Below are positions 35,663 to 43,968 of a stretch of 64,000 bases of DNA, one piece after another. The notes beneath the pieces are model-generated. The model made no database searches and was not told the origin of the DNA. It worked only from the letters and a program-made list of their open reading frames with translations. The position numbers and the translations under genes are program-made. This DNA is from Thiohalomonas sp041685045 (GTDB lineage: Bacteria > Pseudomonadota > Gammaproteobacteria > Thiohalomonadales > Thiohalomonadaceae): positions 124,001-188,000 of the forward strand of contig JAWLGP010000001.1 in assembly GCA_041685045.1 (NCBI GenBank), given 5' to 3'. Numbering within the stretch: position 1 is the stretch's first letter; each line of letters begins with the position of its first letter.

Positions 35663-35761
35663 CGAACACCGAAACGGCCAATCCTTGATGAATTCTAGTA
35701 TCGCCACACGCAAGCTGACGGGCGTCACGTTACAATGCGTACTTTTCCGCCGAGGTGTCAC

Positions 35762-36403
35762 ATGCACGAGTATCAGAAGGAATTTATCGAGTTCGCCATC
35801 GAAAGCGATGTGCTGCGCTTTGGCGAATTCACCCTGAAATCCGGGCGGGTCAGCCCCTACTTTTTCAACGCGGGCTTGTTCAATACCGGCAGTCGCCTGG
35901 CGCGCCTCGGTCGCTTTTACGCCGCCGCGATTGCCGACTCCGGTGTGGCGTTCGACGTGCTGTTCGGACCCGCTTACAAGGGGATCCCTCTGGCCAGCGC
36001 AGCAGCAGTGGCGCTGGCCGACCGGCACAACCGCGATGTGCCGTACTGCTTTAACCGCAAAGAGGCGAAAGACCACGGCGAAGGCGGGCACATCGTCGGT
36101 GCGCCACTGGCGGGGCGGGTTCTGATCATCGACGACGTCATCACTGCCGGGACCGCCATCGGCGAGTCGATGGCGATCATCGAGGCGGCGGGTGCAACGG
36201 CAGCCGGCGTCGTAATTGCCCTGGACCGTCAGGAGCGCGGCAAGGGCGAGCAATCGGCCATTCAGGAGGTCCAGGCCCGCTACGGCATTCCGGTGGTCAG
36301 CATCGTCTCACTGGCCGATCTGCTGCAGTTTTTGGAAGACCGGCCGGAAATGGCCGAACACCTCGAAGCGGTCCGGGCCTACCGCCAAAGCTACGGGGTA
36401 TAG
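35762..36403 (+). CDS. pyrE: Orotate phosphoribosyltransferase
   Basis: Joins orotate and PRPP to make OMP in pyrimidine synthesis. The 213-aa protein has FTLKSGRVSPYFFNAGLFNT (residues 24-43), FGPAYKGIPLAS, the flexible-loop FNRKEAKDHGEGG, and the PRPP motif VLIIDDVITAGTAIGES (about 120-136). ATG 35762 is preceded by GAGGTG. A second in-frame ATG 27 bases upstream is less likely. Length and motifs are standard. Confidence 0.97.
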   Translation: MHEYQKEFIEFAIESDVLRFGEFTLKSGRVSPYFFNAGLFNTGSRLARLGRFYAAAIADSGVAFDVLFGPAYKGIPLASAAAVALADRHNRDVPYCFNRKEAKDHGEGGHIVGAPLAGRVLIIDDVITAGTAIGESMAIIEAAGATAAGVVIALDRQERGKGEQSAIQEVQARYGIPVVSIVSLADLLQFLEDRPEMAEHLEAVRAYRQSYGV

Positions 36404-36428
36404 AAAGGGGGCGAGTCGCCCGGGCGGG

Positions 36429-37184
36429 TCAGCCGACGATCAGCTTGAGTCCGACGACTACGGTCAGTGACTCGAACAGCCACTTGATCGCCCGGTTGCC
36501 GCGGGCGATGGCCAAATGGGCGCCCACATAGCCTCCCAGGAGTGAACCCGCCAGCAGCGCCGGCAGCCAGTCCCAGCGGATTTCACCCAACATCCCCAGC
36601 GTGAGCGCGCCGCTGCCGTTCCAGAACAGACCGACCAGAATCAGCGTGTAGGCCACAGCGCGACGGTAGTCGAGACCGAACCAGCGGACCAGCCAGAGGG
36701 TGACGAACAGCCCGGTGCCGGAGGTGAGCGAGCCATTGAGGGCACCGATCAGGAACAGCACGGCGCCGCCAACCACGAGCCCGTTGCGATCGCGGTGGCG
36801 AGGCCGATGAACCTGACCGAACTGACGCTGGCTGTGCGAATAGAGGCCGAGGCCAGCGGTGAGCATGCCGAGCGCCAGCTCGGCGGCCCGATCGGGCAGA
36901 TGGAGGACGACGCTGGCGCCGAGCACAACGCCCGGCAGCCCGCTGGCGAGGACATAGAGGGCAAAACGGAGATCGATGCCACCCTCGCGCAGGTGGCGGG
37001 CCGTCGCCCCGACCCCAAGCGCCACACTCGCGACCTTGTGGGTGGCGAGCGCCACGCCGAACGGCAGGCCGAGGAAGATCAACACCGGCAACTGAAGCAG
37101 GCCGGCGCCCCCGCCGGCGAAGGCAGAGAGGGCATTGGCGGCCAAGGAGACCAGCAGCAACAGTACCTGTTCGGACCAATTCAC
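36429..37184 (-). CDS. TSUP (TauE/SafE) family membrane transporter
   Basis: 251-aa polytopic membrane protein with about eight hydrophobic helices. The two-fold TSUP repeat is visible: AANALSAFAGGGAGLLQLPV near the N-terminus and LIGALNGSLTSGTGLFVTLW in the second half. Family members export sulfite, sulfoacetate or related anions; the substrate here is unknown. GTG 37184 start. It is convergent with pyrE, with 25 bases between the stop codons. Confidence 0.88.
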   Translation of the reverse strand: MNWSEQVLLLLVSLAANALSAFAGGGAGLLQLPVLIFLGLPFGVALATHKVASVALGVGATARHLREGGIDLRFALYVLASGLPGVVLGASVVLHLPDRAAELALGMLTAGLGLYSHSQRQFGQVHRPRHRDRNGLVVGGAVLFLIGALNGSLTSGTGLFVTLWLVRWFGLDYRRAVAYTLILVGLFWNGSGALTLGMLGEIRWDWLPALLAGSLLGGYVGAHLAIARGNRAIKWLFESLTVVVGLKLIVG

Positions 37185-37269
37185 CTGAAATACCGGTCAA
37201 GACGCTGGACGGCTGTGGCAGTATAATGGACCCGCATCCAGGTACGCGAAGCTGATAAGGAGTGCGCCC

Positions 37270-37905
37270 ATGGGGCACAAGAAAAAGATCGTCACGGCCT
37301 GCGCCCTATTGTCGTTGGTTGCCGCCAATCCCGCAGCAGCCGCGTTCAAGTGTTGGACCAACGCCGATGGCGTGCGCGAGTGCGGGAACGCCGTGCCCCC
37401 GGAGTACGCCCAGCAGGGGAGCCGTACCATCAACGAGCGCGGCATGACCATCGACGTGCAGGAGCGGGCCAAGACCGAGGAGGAACTCGCCCGGGAACGG
37501 GCCGAGATCGAGGCGCGCGAAGCTGCCGAAGCCGAAGCCAAACGGCTGCAGGAAGAGAGCGAGCGCCACGACCGGGTTCTGCTCGCGACCTTTACGTCCG
37601 AGAAGGAGCTACTCGCCTCCCGCGACCGCAAGCTGGCCTCCATCCAGGCGACCATCGAGGTCACCCAGGCGACCATGGACAACCTGAGTGCGTCGATGAA
37701 CACCTACCGGCGGAAGGCGGCCGATCTGGAGCGGGTAGGCAAACCGGTGCCGGAGGACCTCCTGCAGGATATCGCGAGCTTGCAGCAACAACTCGACGAC
37801 AAGGCCGTTTACATCGCCAACCGCGAGCGGGAAGTGGCGGAGCTGAAGGACCAATATCAGTCCGACCTGCTCCGTTTCCGGGAACTCAAAGCTCTACAGC
37901 GTTAA
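37270..37905 (+). CDS. Exported coiled-coil protein with DUF4124-like start
   Basis: 211-aa protein with a signal peptide (MGHKKKIVTACALLSLVAAN, cut near AAAAF). A short FKCWTNADGVRECGNAVPPE segment resembles the start of DUF4124 proteins, with two cysteines that could form a disulfide. The rest is a highly charged coiled coil (about 60-205) rich in Glu, Arg and Ala. Probably periplasmic; function unknown. ATG 37270 has AAGGAG upstream. Confidence 0.8.
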   Translation: MGHKKKIVTACALLSLVAANPAAAAFKCWTNADGVRECGNAVPPEYAQQGSRTINERGMTIDVQERAKTEEELARERAEIEAREAAEAEAKRLQEESERHDRVLLATFTSEKELLASRDRKLASIQATIEVTQATMDNLSASMNTYRRKAADLERVGKPVPEDLLQDIASLQQQLDDKAVYIANREREVAELKDQYQSDLLRFRELKALQR

Positions 37906-37945
37906 CCGGTCGGGCCGGCGATCAGCCGGAAGAGACCCAGCTTCG

Positions 37946-38551
37946 TCAGGCGTGGGCGGGAAGGTTCGCGAACAGATGTTCGCGCAGGAGGGCCCACTGC
38001 GCATCCCAGTGCTCCAGCGGCGATCGCTTGAAGCCGCTGCGCACGAACTGGTTCATCCGCCCTTCGGCCAGGGCCAGCAGCAGGTTGGCAAGCGGCACCG
38101 CATCCTGCTCGGCGGTGAGTTCGCCGGTCGCCTGCCCTTCACGGATGATTTGTCGGAACTGGGTTTCGACCCGGTCGTAGAACTGGCCGATGCGGGCCCG
38201 CAACCGGTCTGTTTCGCCGGTCAGGGCATCCCCCATCAGGATGCGGGAGATGCCGGGATTGCGGTCGGAAAACCCGAGCAGAACCAGCAGGACCTTTTCG
38301 CAGCGGGGTACGGCGCGACGCTCGTCCGCCAGGATGCGGTTGATAAGGCCGAAAACCGAATCTTCGATGAACTCGATCAGACCCTCGTAGATCTTGGCCT
38401 TGCTCGGGAAGTGCCGATAAAGCGCCGCCTCCGACACACCGACCGCGCGCGCCAATGCCGCGGTGGTGATGCGCGCACCGGGACTGGTCTCCAGCTCACG
38501 GGCCAAGGCCTCCAGGATCTGCTGCCGGCGCGACGGTCTGGCTTCGCTCAT
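37946..38551 (-). CDS. slmA: Nucleoid occlusion factor SlmA
   Basis: TetR-family DNA-binding protein that blocks FtsZ assembly over the nucleoid. The 201-aa sequence begins SRRQQILEALARELE and has the helix-turn-helix VGVSEAALYRHFPSKAKIYE (about residues 38-57), followed by IEFIEDSVFGLINRI, all characteristic of SlmA. It lies 12 bases after argB on the same strand, in the coaBC-dut-argB neighbourhood where slmA is usually found. Confidence 0.94.
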   Translation of the reverse strand: MSEARPSRRQQILEALARELETSPGARITTAALARAVGVSEAALYRHFPSKAKIYEGLIEFIEDSVFGLINRILADERRAVPRCEKVLLVLLGFSDRNPGISRILMGDALTGETDRLRARIGQFYDRVETQFRQIIREGQATGELTAEQDAVPLANLLLALAEGRMNQFVRSGFKRSPLEHWDAQWALLREHLFANLPAHA

Positions 38552-38563
38552 CGGATCTTCCCC

Positions 38564-39457
38564 TTATCCGTTCGTGATCAGGGTACCCACGCCGGCGTCG
38601 GTGAAGACCTCCAGCAATAGGGCGTGAGGCACCCGCCCATCGATAATGTGGGCAGATTCCACCCCGTTGTGCACCGCTTCGAGTGCACAGCGGATTTTCG
38701 GCAGCATACCACCGTGGATGGTGGCATCGGCGATCAATTCGTCGACCCGTGCCGCTGTCAAACCCGTCAGCACGGTGCCCGCCTTGTCCAGCAGCCCCGG
38801 TGTGTTCGTCAGCAGGATCAATTTCTCCGCATTCAGACTTTCGGCCAACTTGCCGGCAACGAGGTCGGCGTTGATGTTGTAGGACTGGCCGTCTTCGCCC
38901 ACGCCGATAGGCGCGATCACGGGAATGAAGTCGCCATGGATGAGCATGTCGACCACCTCACTGTGTACACGCTCCACTTCACCGACATGCCCGATGTCGA
39001 TGATCTCGGGGGCATTCATCTCCGGTGCGTTGCGCACAAAGGTGAGCTTGCGGGCACGGATCAGGTCGCCATCCTTGCCGGTCAGGCCCACCGCCCGGCC
39101 ACCGTGCCGATTCAACAAGGTAACGATCTCCTTGTTGACGAGGCCGCCGAGCACCATCTCGACCACATCCATGGTCTCCGAATCGGTAACCCGCATCCCC
39201 TCCACGAAGCGGCTCTCCTTCCCGATCCGCTCCAGCAGGCGACCGATCTGCGGACCGCCGCCATGCACGACTACCGGGTTCATTCCCACCAGCTTCATCA
39301 GTACGATGTCGCGGGCGAAACCACCCTTCAGTGCATCGTCCACCATGGCGTTGCCGCCATACTTGATAACCACGGTCTTGCCGGAGAAACGACGGATATA
39401 CGGCAGCGCCTCAGAGAGGACCTCGACGCTGTTCACGGCCAACTGTTTTTCGGTCAT
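38564..39457 (-). CDS. argB: Acetylglutamate kinase
   Basis: Second step of arginine synthesis, phosphorylating N-acetylglutamate. The 297-aa protein has the amino-acid kinase motifs VIKYGGNAMVDD (about residue 31), VVVHGGGPQIGRLLERIG, YNINADLVAGKLAESL and DATIHGGMLPKI. ATG 39457 gives the usual length; the open frame runs 66 bases further upstream without a better ribosome site. slmA follows after 12 bases. Confidence 0.96.
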   Translation of the reverse strand: MTEKQLAVNSVEVLSEALPYIRRFSGKTVVIKYGGNAMVDDALKGGFARDIVLMKLVGMNPVVVHGGGPQIGRLLERIGKESRFVEGMRVTDSETMDVVEMVLGGLVNKEIVTLLNRHGGRAVGLTGKDGDLIRARKLTFVRNAPEMNAPEIIDIGHVGEVERVHSEVVDMLIHGDFIPVIAPIGVGEDGQSYNINADLVAGKLAESLNAEKLILLTNTPGLLDKAGTVLTGLTAARVDELIADATIHGGMLPKIRCALEAVHNGVESAHIIDGRVPHALLLEVFTDAGVGTLITNG

Positions 39458-39620
39458 GCCTTCAGTTCCGAATCGGTCAAACAAGCGTTGCGCAAGTGCG
39501 CCGGCAACACCACTCAAAGCCAAATCAAGGCTGCGATCGGCTCCGGCCGCTCACGAATCGACTCACGGCGGAGAGCTCATCACTTCGGGATACCGCATAC
39601 GGCAACGTCCTCCCGGGGGC

Positions 39621-40868
39621 TCAGGCGGTCTGCTTACCCTCTTCATCGACGGCCGGTGCGCCCTGGTCGACAAAGTCCAGGTCGGTCAATTCCTCTTCCA
39701 GCGCCGACCACTCTTCGATGGCAGCAGACAGAGGACCGGCGGGTTTGGGCGTTCTTTCAAAATGCATGCTCTCATCCATCAGGCGTACCGCCTTCTGTAC
39801 CTCGAGCAGTTTCATGTTCAAGGAGTGGTGCCGCTCTCCGCCCAAAACCTCGACCACATGCCCCACAAACTTGATCAGATCCTGCTTCAACACCCGGGCG
39901 AGCCAAGCGAAAGCCAGCATCAGAATTGCGATCATTGCCACCGCCATGCCGGCGAATACGATCACCAGGCCCACCTGCACCTCGTCGAATGCAAGCTGGG
40001 ACGGGCTCCAGTAGGTCAACTCAAAACCGGTCCCCGGTACTGCGACCTTGGTGCTCGGACCGCTCTTCATTCTCGCCTCGCCGGATGCAACCACCCGTTG
40101 GCCGTCGTTGCCCGCCTGCTGTTCCAGTTCCAGGTAACCCTCGACGCCGCTGCTGGCGTCGGCGACCCAACCCTGCAACGCGCCGATCGGCAGCGTCACC
40201 ATGAGACTGGCCACGGTGGTGCCGTTCTGCCGGATGGCGCGGACGATGTCGAGGTGCTGCTCGTCGGTACCGGCCTTGTGCGCCTCGACCGGTGGCAGTT
40301 CGGAGTTAGTCTCGGCCAGCCGTGCCAGGTCGAGGCAGGCGTATCCGAGGAGTGGCGTGTAGTTCAGATCCGGGTCCTGCTGCGCCGGCGTGATGACGAG
40401 GACCCGCAGCGCGTCGGGGAACGCGCGCCTCACCAGGGCAAGCGCGCCGGAAATCGCCGCTTGGTCCTGCTTCAACACGGCCTCTGCCAGAGCCGGGTCG
40501 CTGGCGAAAGCAGCCACCGTATCGGCCACGCCGCGGGCACGCCCGGCAAGCGCCGCGGCCACCTGGGACGCCTGGGCGCGATTGGCGGAGGCGGCGCGTT
40601 CCGCCACGACCGCCTCGAACCGCCAATGGGTGAGCACTGCGACCACACCAACCACCAATACGAGCAGTGCCGCAACCACCAGTGCCAGTTTGGGAATGCT
40701 CAGTCCCTTGAACTTCTCCTTTTTGGCAGCCGGTTCGTCGGCCTCTGCATCCGCTTCCGGGGCGGTTTTATTTCGGGAGAATCGGGCCAGCAATTTCTTC
40801 AACTCTTTTTCCCCGCAAAGAGCAAGCGATTCGATGTCAGCGGCGGCCGGTGTGACCGAAACCGCCAT
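39621..40868 (-). CDS. Membrane protein resembling the N-terminal region of long AlgC proteins
   Basis: 415-aa two-helix membrane protein. After a cytoplasmic start (ELKKLLARFSRNKTAPEADA) comes helix 1 (about 65-85, LALVVAALLVLVVGVVAVLT), a 220-residue periplasmic domain rich in Ala, helix 2 (about 308-330, GLVIVFAGMAVAMIAILMLA), and a cytoplasmic tail. In pseudomonads and xanthomonads the dut-argB interval holds algC, whose long form carries an N-terminal membrane/periplasmic part before the phosphohexomutase. Here the mutase part is missing. This homology is inferred from context and topology. ATG 40868 overlaps dut by 32 bases; an ATG at 40886 is an alternative. Confidence 0.65.
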   Translation of the reverse strand: MAVSVTPAAADIESLALCGEKELKKLLARFSRNKTAPEADAEADEPAAKKEKFKGLSIPKLALVVAALLVLVVGVVAVLTHWRFEAVVAERAASANRAQASQVAAALAGRARGVADTVAAFASDPALAEAVLKQDQAAISGALALVRRAFPDALRVLVITPAQQDPDLNYTPLLGYACLDLARLAETNSELPPVEAHKAGTDEQHLDIVRAIRQNGTTVASLMVTLPIGALQGWVADASSGVEGYLELEQQAGNDGQRVVASGEARMKSGPSTKVAVPGTGFELTYWSPSQLAFDEVQVGLVIVFAGMAVAMIAILMLAFAWLARVLKQDLIKFVGHVVEVLGGERHHSLNMKLLEVQKAVRLMDESMHFERTPKPAGPLSAAIEEWSALEEELTDLDFVDQGAPAVDEEGKQTA

Positions 40869-41292
40869 CACCCCGCTCGCTCTCATCGAATGAGTCGACT
40901 ATGGAAAACCGCGCTTGAACGACCGGAACAAAGACCATCTGGGCGATGCGCTCGCCGACCTCGATGGTAAAGGAATCGCGACCGCGGTTCCAACAAGACA
41001 CGTAGACCTGCCCCTGGTAGTCGGAATCGATCAAGCCCACCAGATTGCCGAGCACGATGCCGTGCTTGTGACCCAGACCGGAACGCGGCAACAGCACGGC
41101 GGCCAACCCCGGGTCGGCGATATGGATGGCGAACCCTGTCGGGATCAGCTCGCTGTCACCCGGCGCCAGGGTGATCGGAACCTCGATGCAGGCCCGCAGG
41201 TCCATTCCGGCCGAGCCGTCGGTTGCATGATGGGGCAGCGGGATGGTGTCGCCCAGCCGCGGGTCAAGGATTTTCAGCTCGATGGACTTCAT
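40837..41292 (-). CDS. dut: dUTP pyrophosphatase
   Basis: Homotrimeric dUTPase, 151 aa, converting dUTP to dUMP. All five conserved motifs are seen in order: DGSAGMDLRA, PRSGLGHKHGI, GNLVGLIDSDYQGQ, GERIAQMVFVP and ERGDGGFGHTG. Its start overlaps the coaBC stop by four bases (ATGA), and its 3' end overlaps the following membrane-protein gene. Confidence 0.97.
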   Translation of the reverse strand: MKSIELKILDPRLGDTIPLPHHATDGSAGMDLRACIEVPITLAPGDSELIPTGFAIHIADPGLAAVLLPRSGLGHKHGIVLGNLVGLIDSDYQGQVYVSCWNRGRDSFTIEVGERIAQMVFVPVVQARFSIVDSFDESERGDGGFGHTGRR

Positions 41293-42500
41293 GGTTGCTC
41301 CTGGGAAAGGGCCCGGCGGGCGACGATGAGATCGAGCAGGCGACCTGCCAAGCCGCGCTTGCTGTCGGTCCCCAAATCGAGCTCGCCGCCGGGCCAGAAT
41401 ACCTTCAAGGCATTCCGATCACTGTCGAAGCCGCCCTCGCCGGCCCGCTCGCCGACCCAGTTCGCCGCGATCAGATCGAGGCGCTTTTCCGTCAGCTTGG
41501 TACGGGCGTAATCCTCCAACCGGTCGGTTTCGGCGGCGAAGCCGACGGTGAGGGGCCGGTTCGGCAGAGCCGCTACGGTGGCGAGGATATCGGGATTGCG
41601 CACCAGCTTCAGCATCAGGGTGTCGGCATGTTTCTTGATTTTGGTGCCGGCCACGTCAGCAACGCGGTAATCGGCCACCGCGGCACACCCGATGAAAACT
41701 TCGCCCGGGTCGGCAAGCACGGCTTCGTACATCGCAGCGGCACTCTCGACATCGATCCGCTCGACCCCCGGCGGGGTCGGCAGTGCCACCGGTCCGGCCA
41801 CCAGGCGCACCCGCGCGCCGCGCGCCGCTGCCGTCGAGGCCAGGGCAAAGCCCATCTTGCCGGAGCTGCGATTGCTGATGTAGCGCACCGGGTCGAGCGC
41901 TTCACGGGTCGGCCCGGCGGTGATGGTGACCGGGACACCTTCAAGATCGCGCGGCCCAAACAGACCGGCCAGGCGCTCGACCAACTCGCCCGGTTCGACC
42001 ATCCGTCCCGGGCCACTGTCGCCACAGGCCTGCACGCCGTGTGCGGGGCCGAACAGGTGCACACCGCGGGCGACGAGCCGTTCGGCATTGGCCGTCGTCG
42101 CCGGCGCGCTCCACATGGCCTGGTTCATGGCAGGCGCCAAGGCGAGCGGCGCCCGGGTCGCCAGGCACAGCGTGGCCAGCAGGTCGTCGGCCAGACCGCC
42201 CGCGAGGCGGGCCATGAAATCGGCGCTGGCCGGGGCAATCAGAATGACGTCCGCCCAGCGGGCGAGTTCGATGTGTCCCATCGCCGCCTCGCCGGCGGGA
42301 TCGAACAGGTCGCTGCGGACGGGACGACCGGAGACCGCCTGGAAGGTCATGGGCGCCACAAACCGCTGGGCGGCGGCAGTCATGACCACCTGGACCTCGG
42401 CGCCGACATCGCGCAGCCGCCGTACCAGCTCCGCCGCCTTGTAGGCCGCGATGCCGCCGGTCACGCCGAGCAGGATCCGCTTGTCGGTGAGTGCTTGCAT
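41289..42500 (-). CDS. coaBC: Phosphopantothenoylcysteine decarboxylase / phosphopantothenate-cysteine ligase
   Basis: Bifunctional coenzyme A biosynthesis enzyme of 403 aa. The N-terminal FMN-dependent CoaC half has LGVTGGIAAYKAAEL, HIELARWADVILIAPASADF, LAPAMNQAMW and a catalytic Cys in QACGDSGPGRM. The C-terminal CoaB half has DPVRYISNRSSGKMGFALA and ADYRVADVAGTKIKK with the conserved lysines. It is divergent from radC with 105 bases between the starts. Confidence 0.97.
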   Translation of the reverse strand: MQALTDKRILLGVTGGIAAYKAAELVRRLRDVGAEVQVVMTAAAQRFVAPMTFQAVSGRPVRSDLFDPAGEAAMGHIELARWADVILIAPASADFMARLAGGLADDLLATLCLATRAPLALAPAMNQAMWSAPATTANAERLVARGVHLFGPAHGVQACGDSGPGRMVEPGELVERLAGLFGPRDLEGVPVTITAGPTREALDPVRYISNRSSGKMGFALASTAAARGARVRLVAGPVALPTPPGVERIDVESAAAMYEAVLADPGEVFIGCAAVADYRVADVAGTKIKKHADTLMLKLVRNPDILATVAALPNRPLTVGFAAETDRLEDYARTKLTEKRLDLIAANWVGERAGEGGFDSDRNALKVFWPGGELDLGTDSKRGLAGRLLDLIVARRALSQEQP

Positions 42501-42605
42501 AGTTGCGGAATTCTATCAGAAACGGCTGTTTGGGAAGCGTGGTTATACACACCCCGTGTTTGCCGTTATGATGCGGTTTCCTGGCTTTGACACGGAGCGT
42601 CCACC

Positions 42606-43280
42606 ATGGCAATCACCCACTGGCCCGCCGCGGAACGGCCGCGGGAAAAACTCCTGCTCCAGGGTGCGGATACCCTGTCCGATGCGGAACTGCTGGCAAT
42701 CTTCCTGCGCACCGGCGTCCCGGGCAAGAGCGCGGTCGACCTCGCCCGCGAGCTGCTCGTTACGTTCGGCGGCCTGCGTCCTCTCCTCGAACTGGATCGA
42801 AAAAACTTTTGTGGCCTGCACGGCCTCGGTGAAGCCAAGTACGCACAGCTGCAGGCGGCGCTCGAGATCAGTCGCCGTCACCTGTTGGCGACCCTGGAGC
42901 GGGGCGACGCGATCACCAGCCCGGATGCGACCCGCCGTTACCTGTCGGCACGGCTGCGGGCCGAGCAACGGGAGATCTTCGCCTGTCTGTTCCTCGACAA
43001 CCGCCATCGGGTGCTAGCCTATGAACAGCTGTTTTTCGGCACGGTGGATGGCGCCACGGTACACCCGCGGGAGGTGGTAAAGCGCTGCCTCGGCCACAAC
43101 GCCGCCGCGGTGATCCTTGCCCACAACCACCCCTCCGGGGTCGCGGAGCCGAGCGCCGCGGACGAGCGCATCACCCGCCGCCTGAAAGAGGCATTGGCAC
43201 TCATCGACGTGCGGGTACTCGATCATATGGTGGTCGGTGACGGCGAGGTGGTGTCGTTGGCGGAACGGGGCCTGCTGTAA
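42606..43280 (+). CDS. radC: RadC family JAB-domain protein
   Basis: 224-aa protein with an N-terminal helix-hairpin-helix part (LHGLGEAKYAQLQAALE) and a C-terminal JAMM/MPN+ metalloprotease-like domain. Zn ligands are in AVILAHNHPSGVAEPSAAD (His-x-His-x10-Asp), with upstream ATVHPREVVKRCLGHNA. The actual role of RadC is unsettled; it was historically named for DNA repair. ATG 42606 fits the family start MAITHWPAAERPREKLL. Confidence 0.95.
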   Translation: MAITHWPAAERPREKLLLQGADTLSDAELLAIFLRTGVPGKSAVDLARELLVTFGGLRPLLELDRKNFCGLHGLGEAKYAQLQAALEISRRHLLATLERGDAITSPDATRRYLSARLRAEQREIFACLFLDNRHRVLAYEQLFFGTVDGATVHPREVVKRCLGHNAAAVILAHNHPSGVAEPSAADERITRRLKEALALIDVRVLDHMVVGDGEVVSLAERGLL

Positions 43281-43325
43281 AAGCGGGAACCAGGTTGGAA
43301 TTGGGCGCGTCAGAAGCGAAAGCGG

Positions 43326-43354
43326 TTGAGTCGGGTGGGAGGTTCTGGTATAAA
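43326..43354 (+). promoter_or_regulatory. Promoter for rpmB-rpmG
   Basis: TTGAGT (43326-43331) and TATAAA (43349-43354) are separated by exactly 17 bases and lie 55 bases upstream of rpmB, after the radC stop. The boxes are close to the sigma70 consensus, as expected for a ribosomal protein operon. Confidence 0.75.
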
Positions 43355-43409
43355 AACCGGCTTCCTGCCCCACGGGCGGTGACTGTTACGAAATTTTGGA
43401 GGCAGAATC

Positions 43410-43646
43410 ATGTCTAGGGTATGCCAGGTAACGGGCAAGCGTCCGGTCACGGGGAACAACGTTTCCCATGCGAACAACAAGACCAAGCGCCGTTTCCTGC
43501 CGAATCTGCACACTCACCGCTTCTGGGTTGAAAGCGAGAAGCGTTGGGTCAAGCTGCGCCTGACCACCAAGGGCATGCGCATTATCGACAAGAAGGGCAT
43601 CGACTCCGTGCTGTCGGAGATCCGTGCCCGTGGTGAGAAGGTCTAA
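43410..43646 (+). CDS. rpmB: 50S ribosomal protein L28
   Basis: 78-aa L28. The start MSRVCQVTGKRPVTGNNVSH, the basic middle NNKTKRRFLPNLHTHRFWVE and the end VLSEIRARGEKV are standard for gammaproteobacteria. ATG 43410 follows GGAGGCAGAATC. First gene of the rpmB-rpmG operon. Confidence 0.98.
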   Translation: MSRVCQVTGKRPVTGNNVSHANNKTKRRFLPNLHTHRFWVESEKRWVKLRLTTKGMRIIDKKGIDSVLSEIRARGEKV

Positions 43647-43657
43647 GGAGGCACGCC

Positions 43658-43825
43658 ATGGCCAAGGGCGCTCGCGATAAGATCAAGCTGGTCTCCAGTG
43701 CCGGCACCGGTCACTTCTACACGACCACCAAGAACAAGCGCAACATGCCGGAAAAGATGGAAATCAAGAAGTTCGATCCGGTGGTGCGTAAGCATGTGGC
43801 GTACAAGGAAGCCAAGATCAAGTAA
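43658..43825 (+). CDS. rpmG: 50S ribosomal protein L33
   Basis: 55-aa L33, reading MAKGARDKIKLVSSAGTGHF at the N-terminus and VRKHVAYKEAKIK at the C-terminus. It lacks the Cys zinc ligands and is therefore the zinc-free type. ATG 43658 is preceded by a near-perfect AAGGAGG eight bases upstream. It lies 11 bases after rpmB and is followed by a strong terminator. Confidence 0.98.
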   Translation: MAKGARDKIKLVSSAGTGHFYTTTKNKRNMPEKMEIKKFDPVVRKHVAYKEAKIK

Positions 43826-43854
43826 TCGGCTTCACAACGACGTCATCGCAAAAG

Positions 43855-43879
43855 ACCCGGCCTTAGCGCCGGGTTTTTT
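43855..43879 (+). terminator. Rho-independent terminator of rpmB-rpmG
   Basis: ACCCGGC (43855-43861) and GCCGGGT (43868-43874) form a 7-bp GC stem around a 6-base loop, followed directly by six T residues. It lies 30 bases after the rpmG stop. Confidence 0.93.
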
Positions 43880-43968
43880 GTTTCCCCTCCCCCCGCACGG
43901 GCGAACGCCCGTTGTTCGGGTTCGTTTTTTCCCGGTATCCTCGTCGGCAGTCGACCGCAGGTAACCGT

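Noticed and set aside
38925..40970. 681-codon plus-strand open frame crossing argB and the AlgC-like gene
   Set aside because: It spans several confirmed minus-strand genes and has Ser/Arg/Thr-rich nonsense composition.
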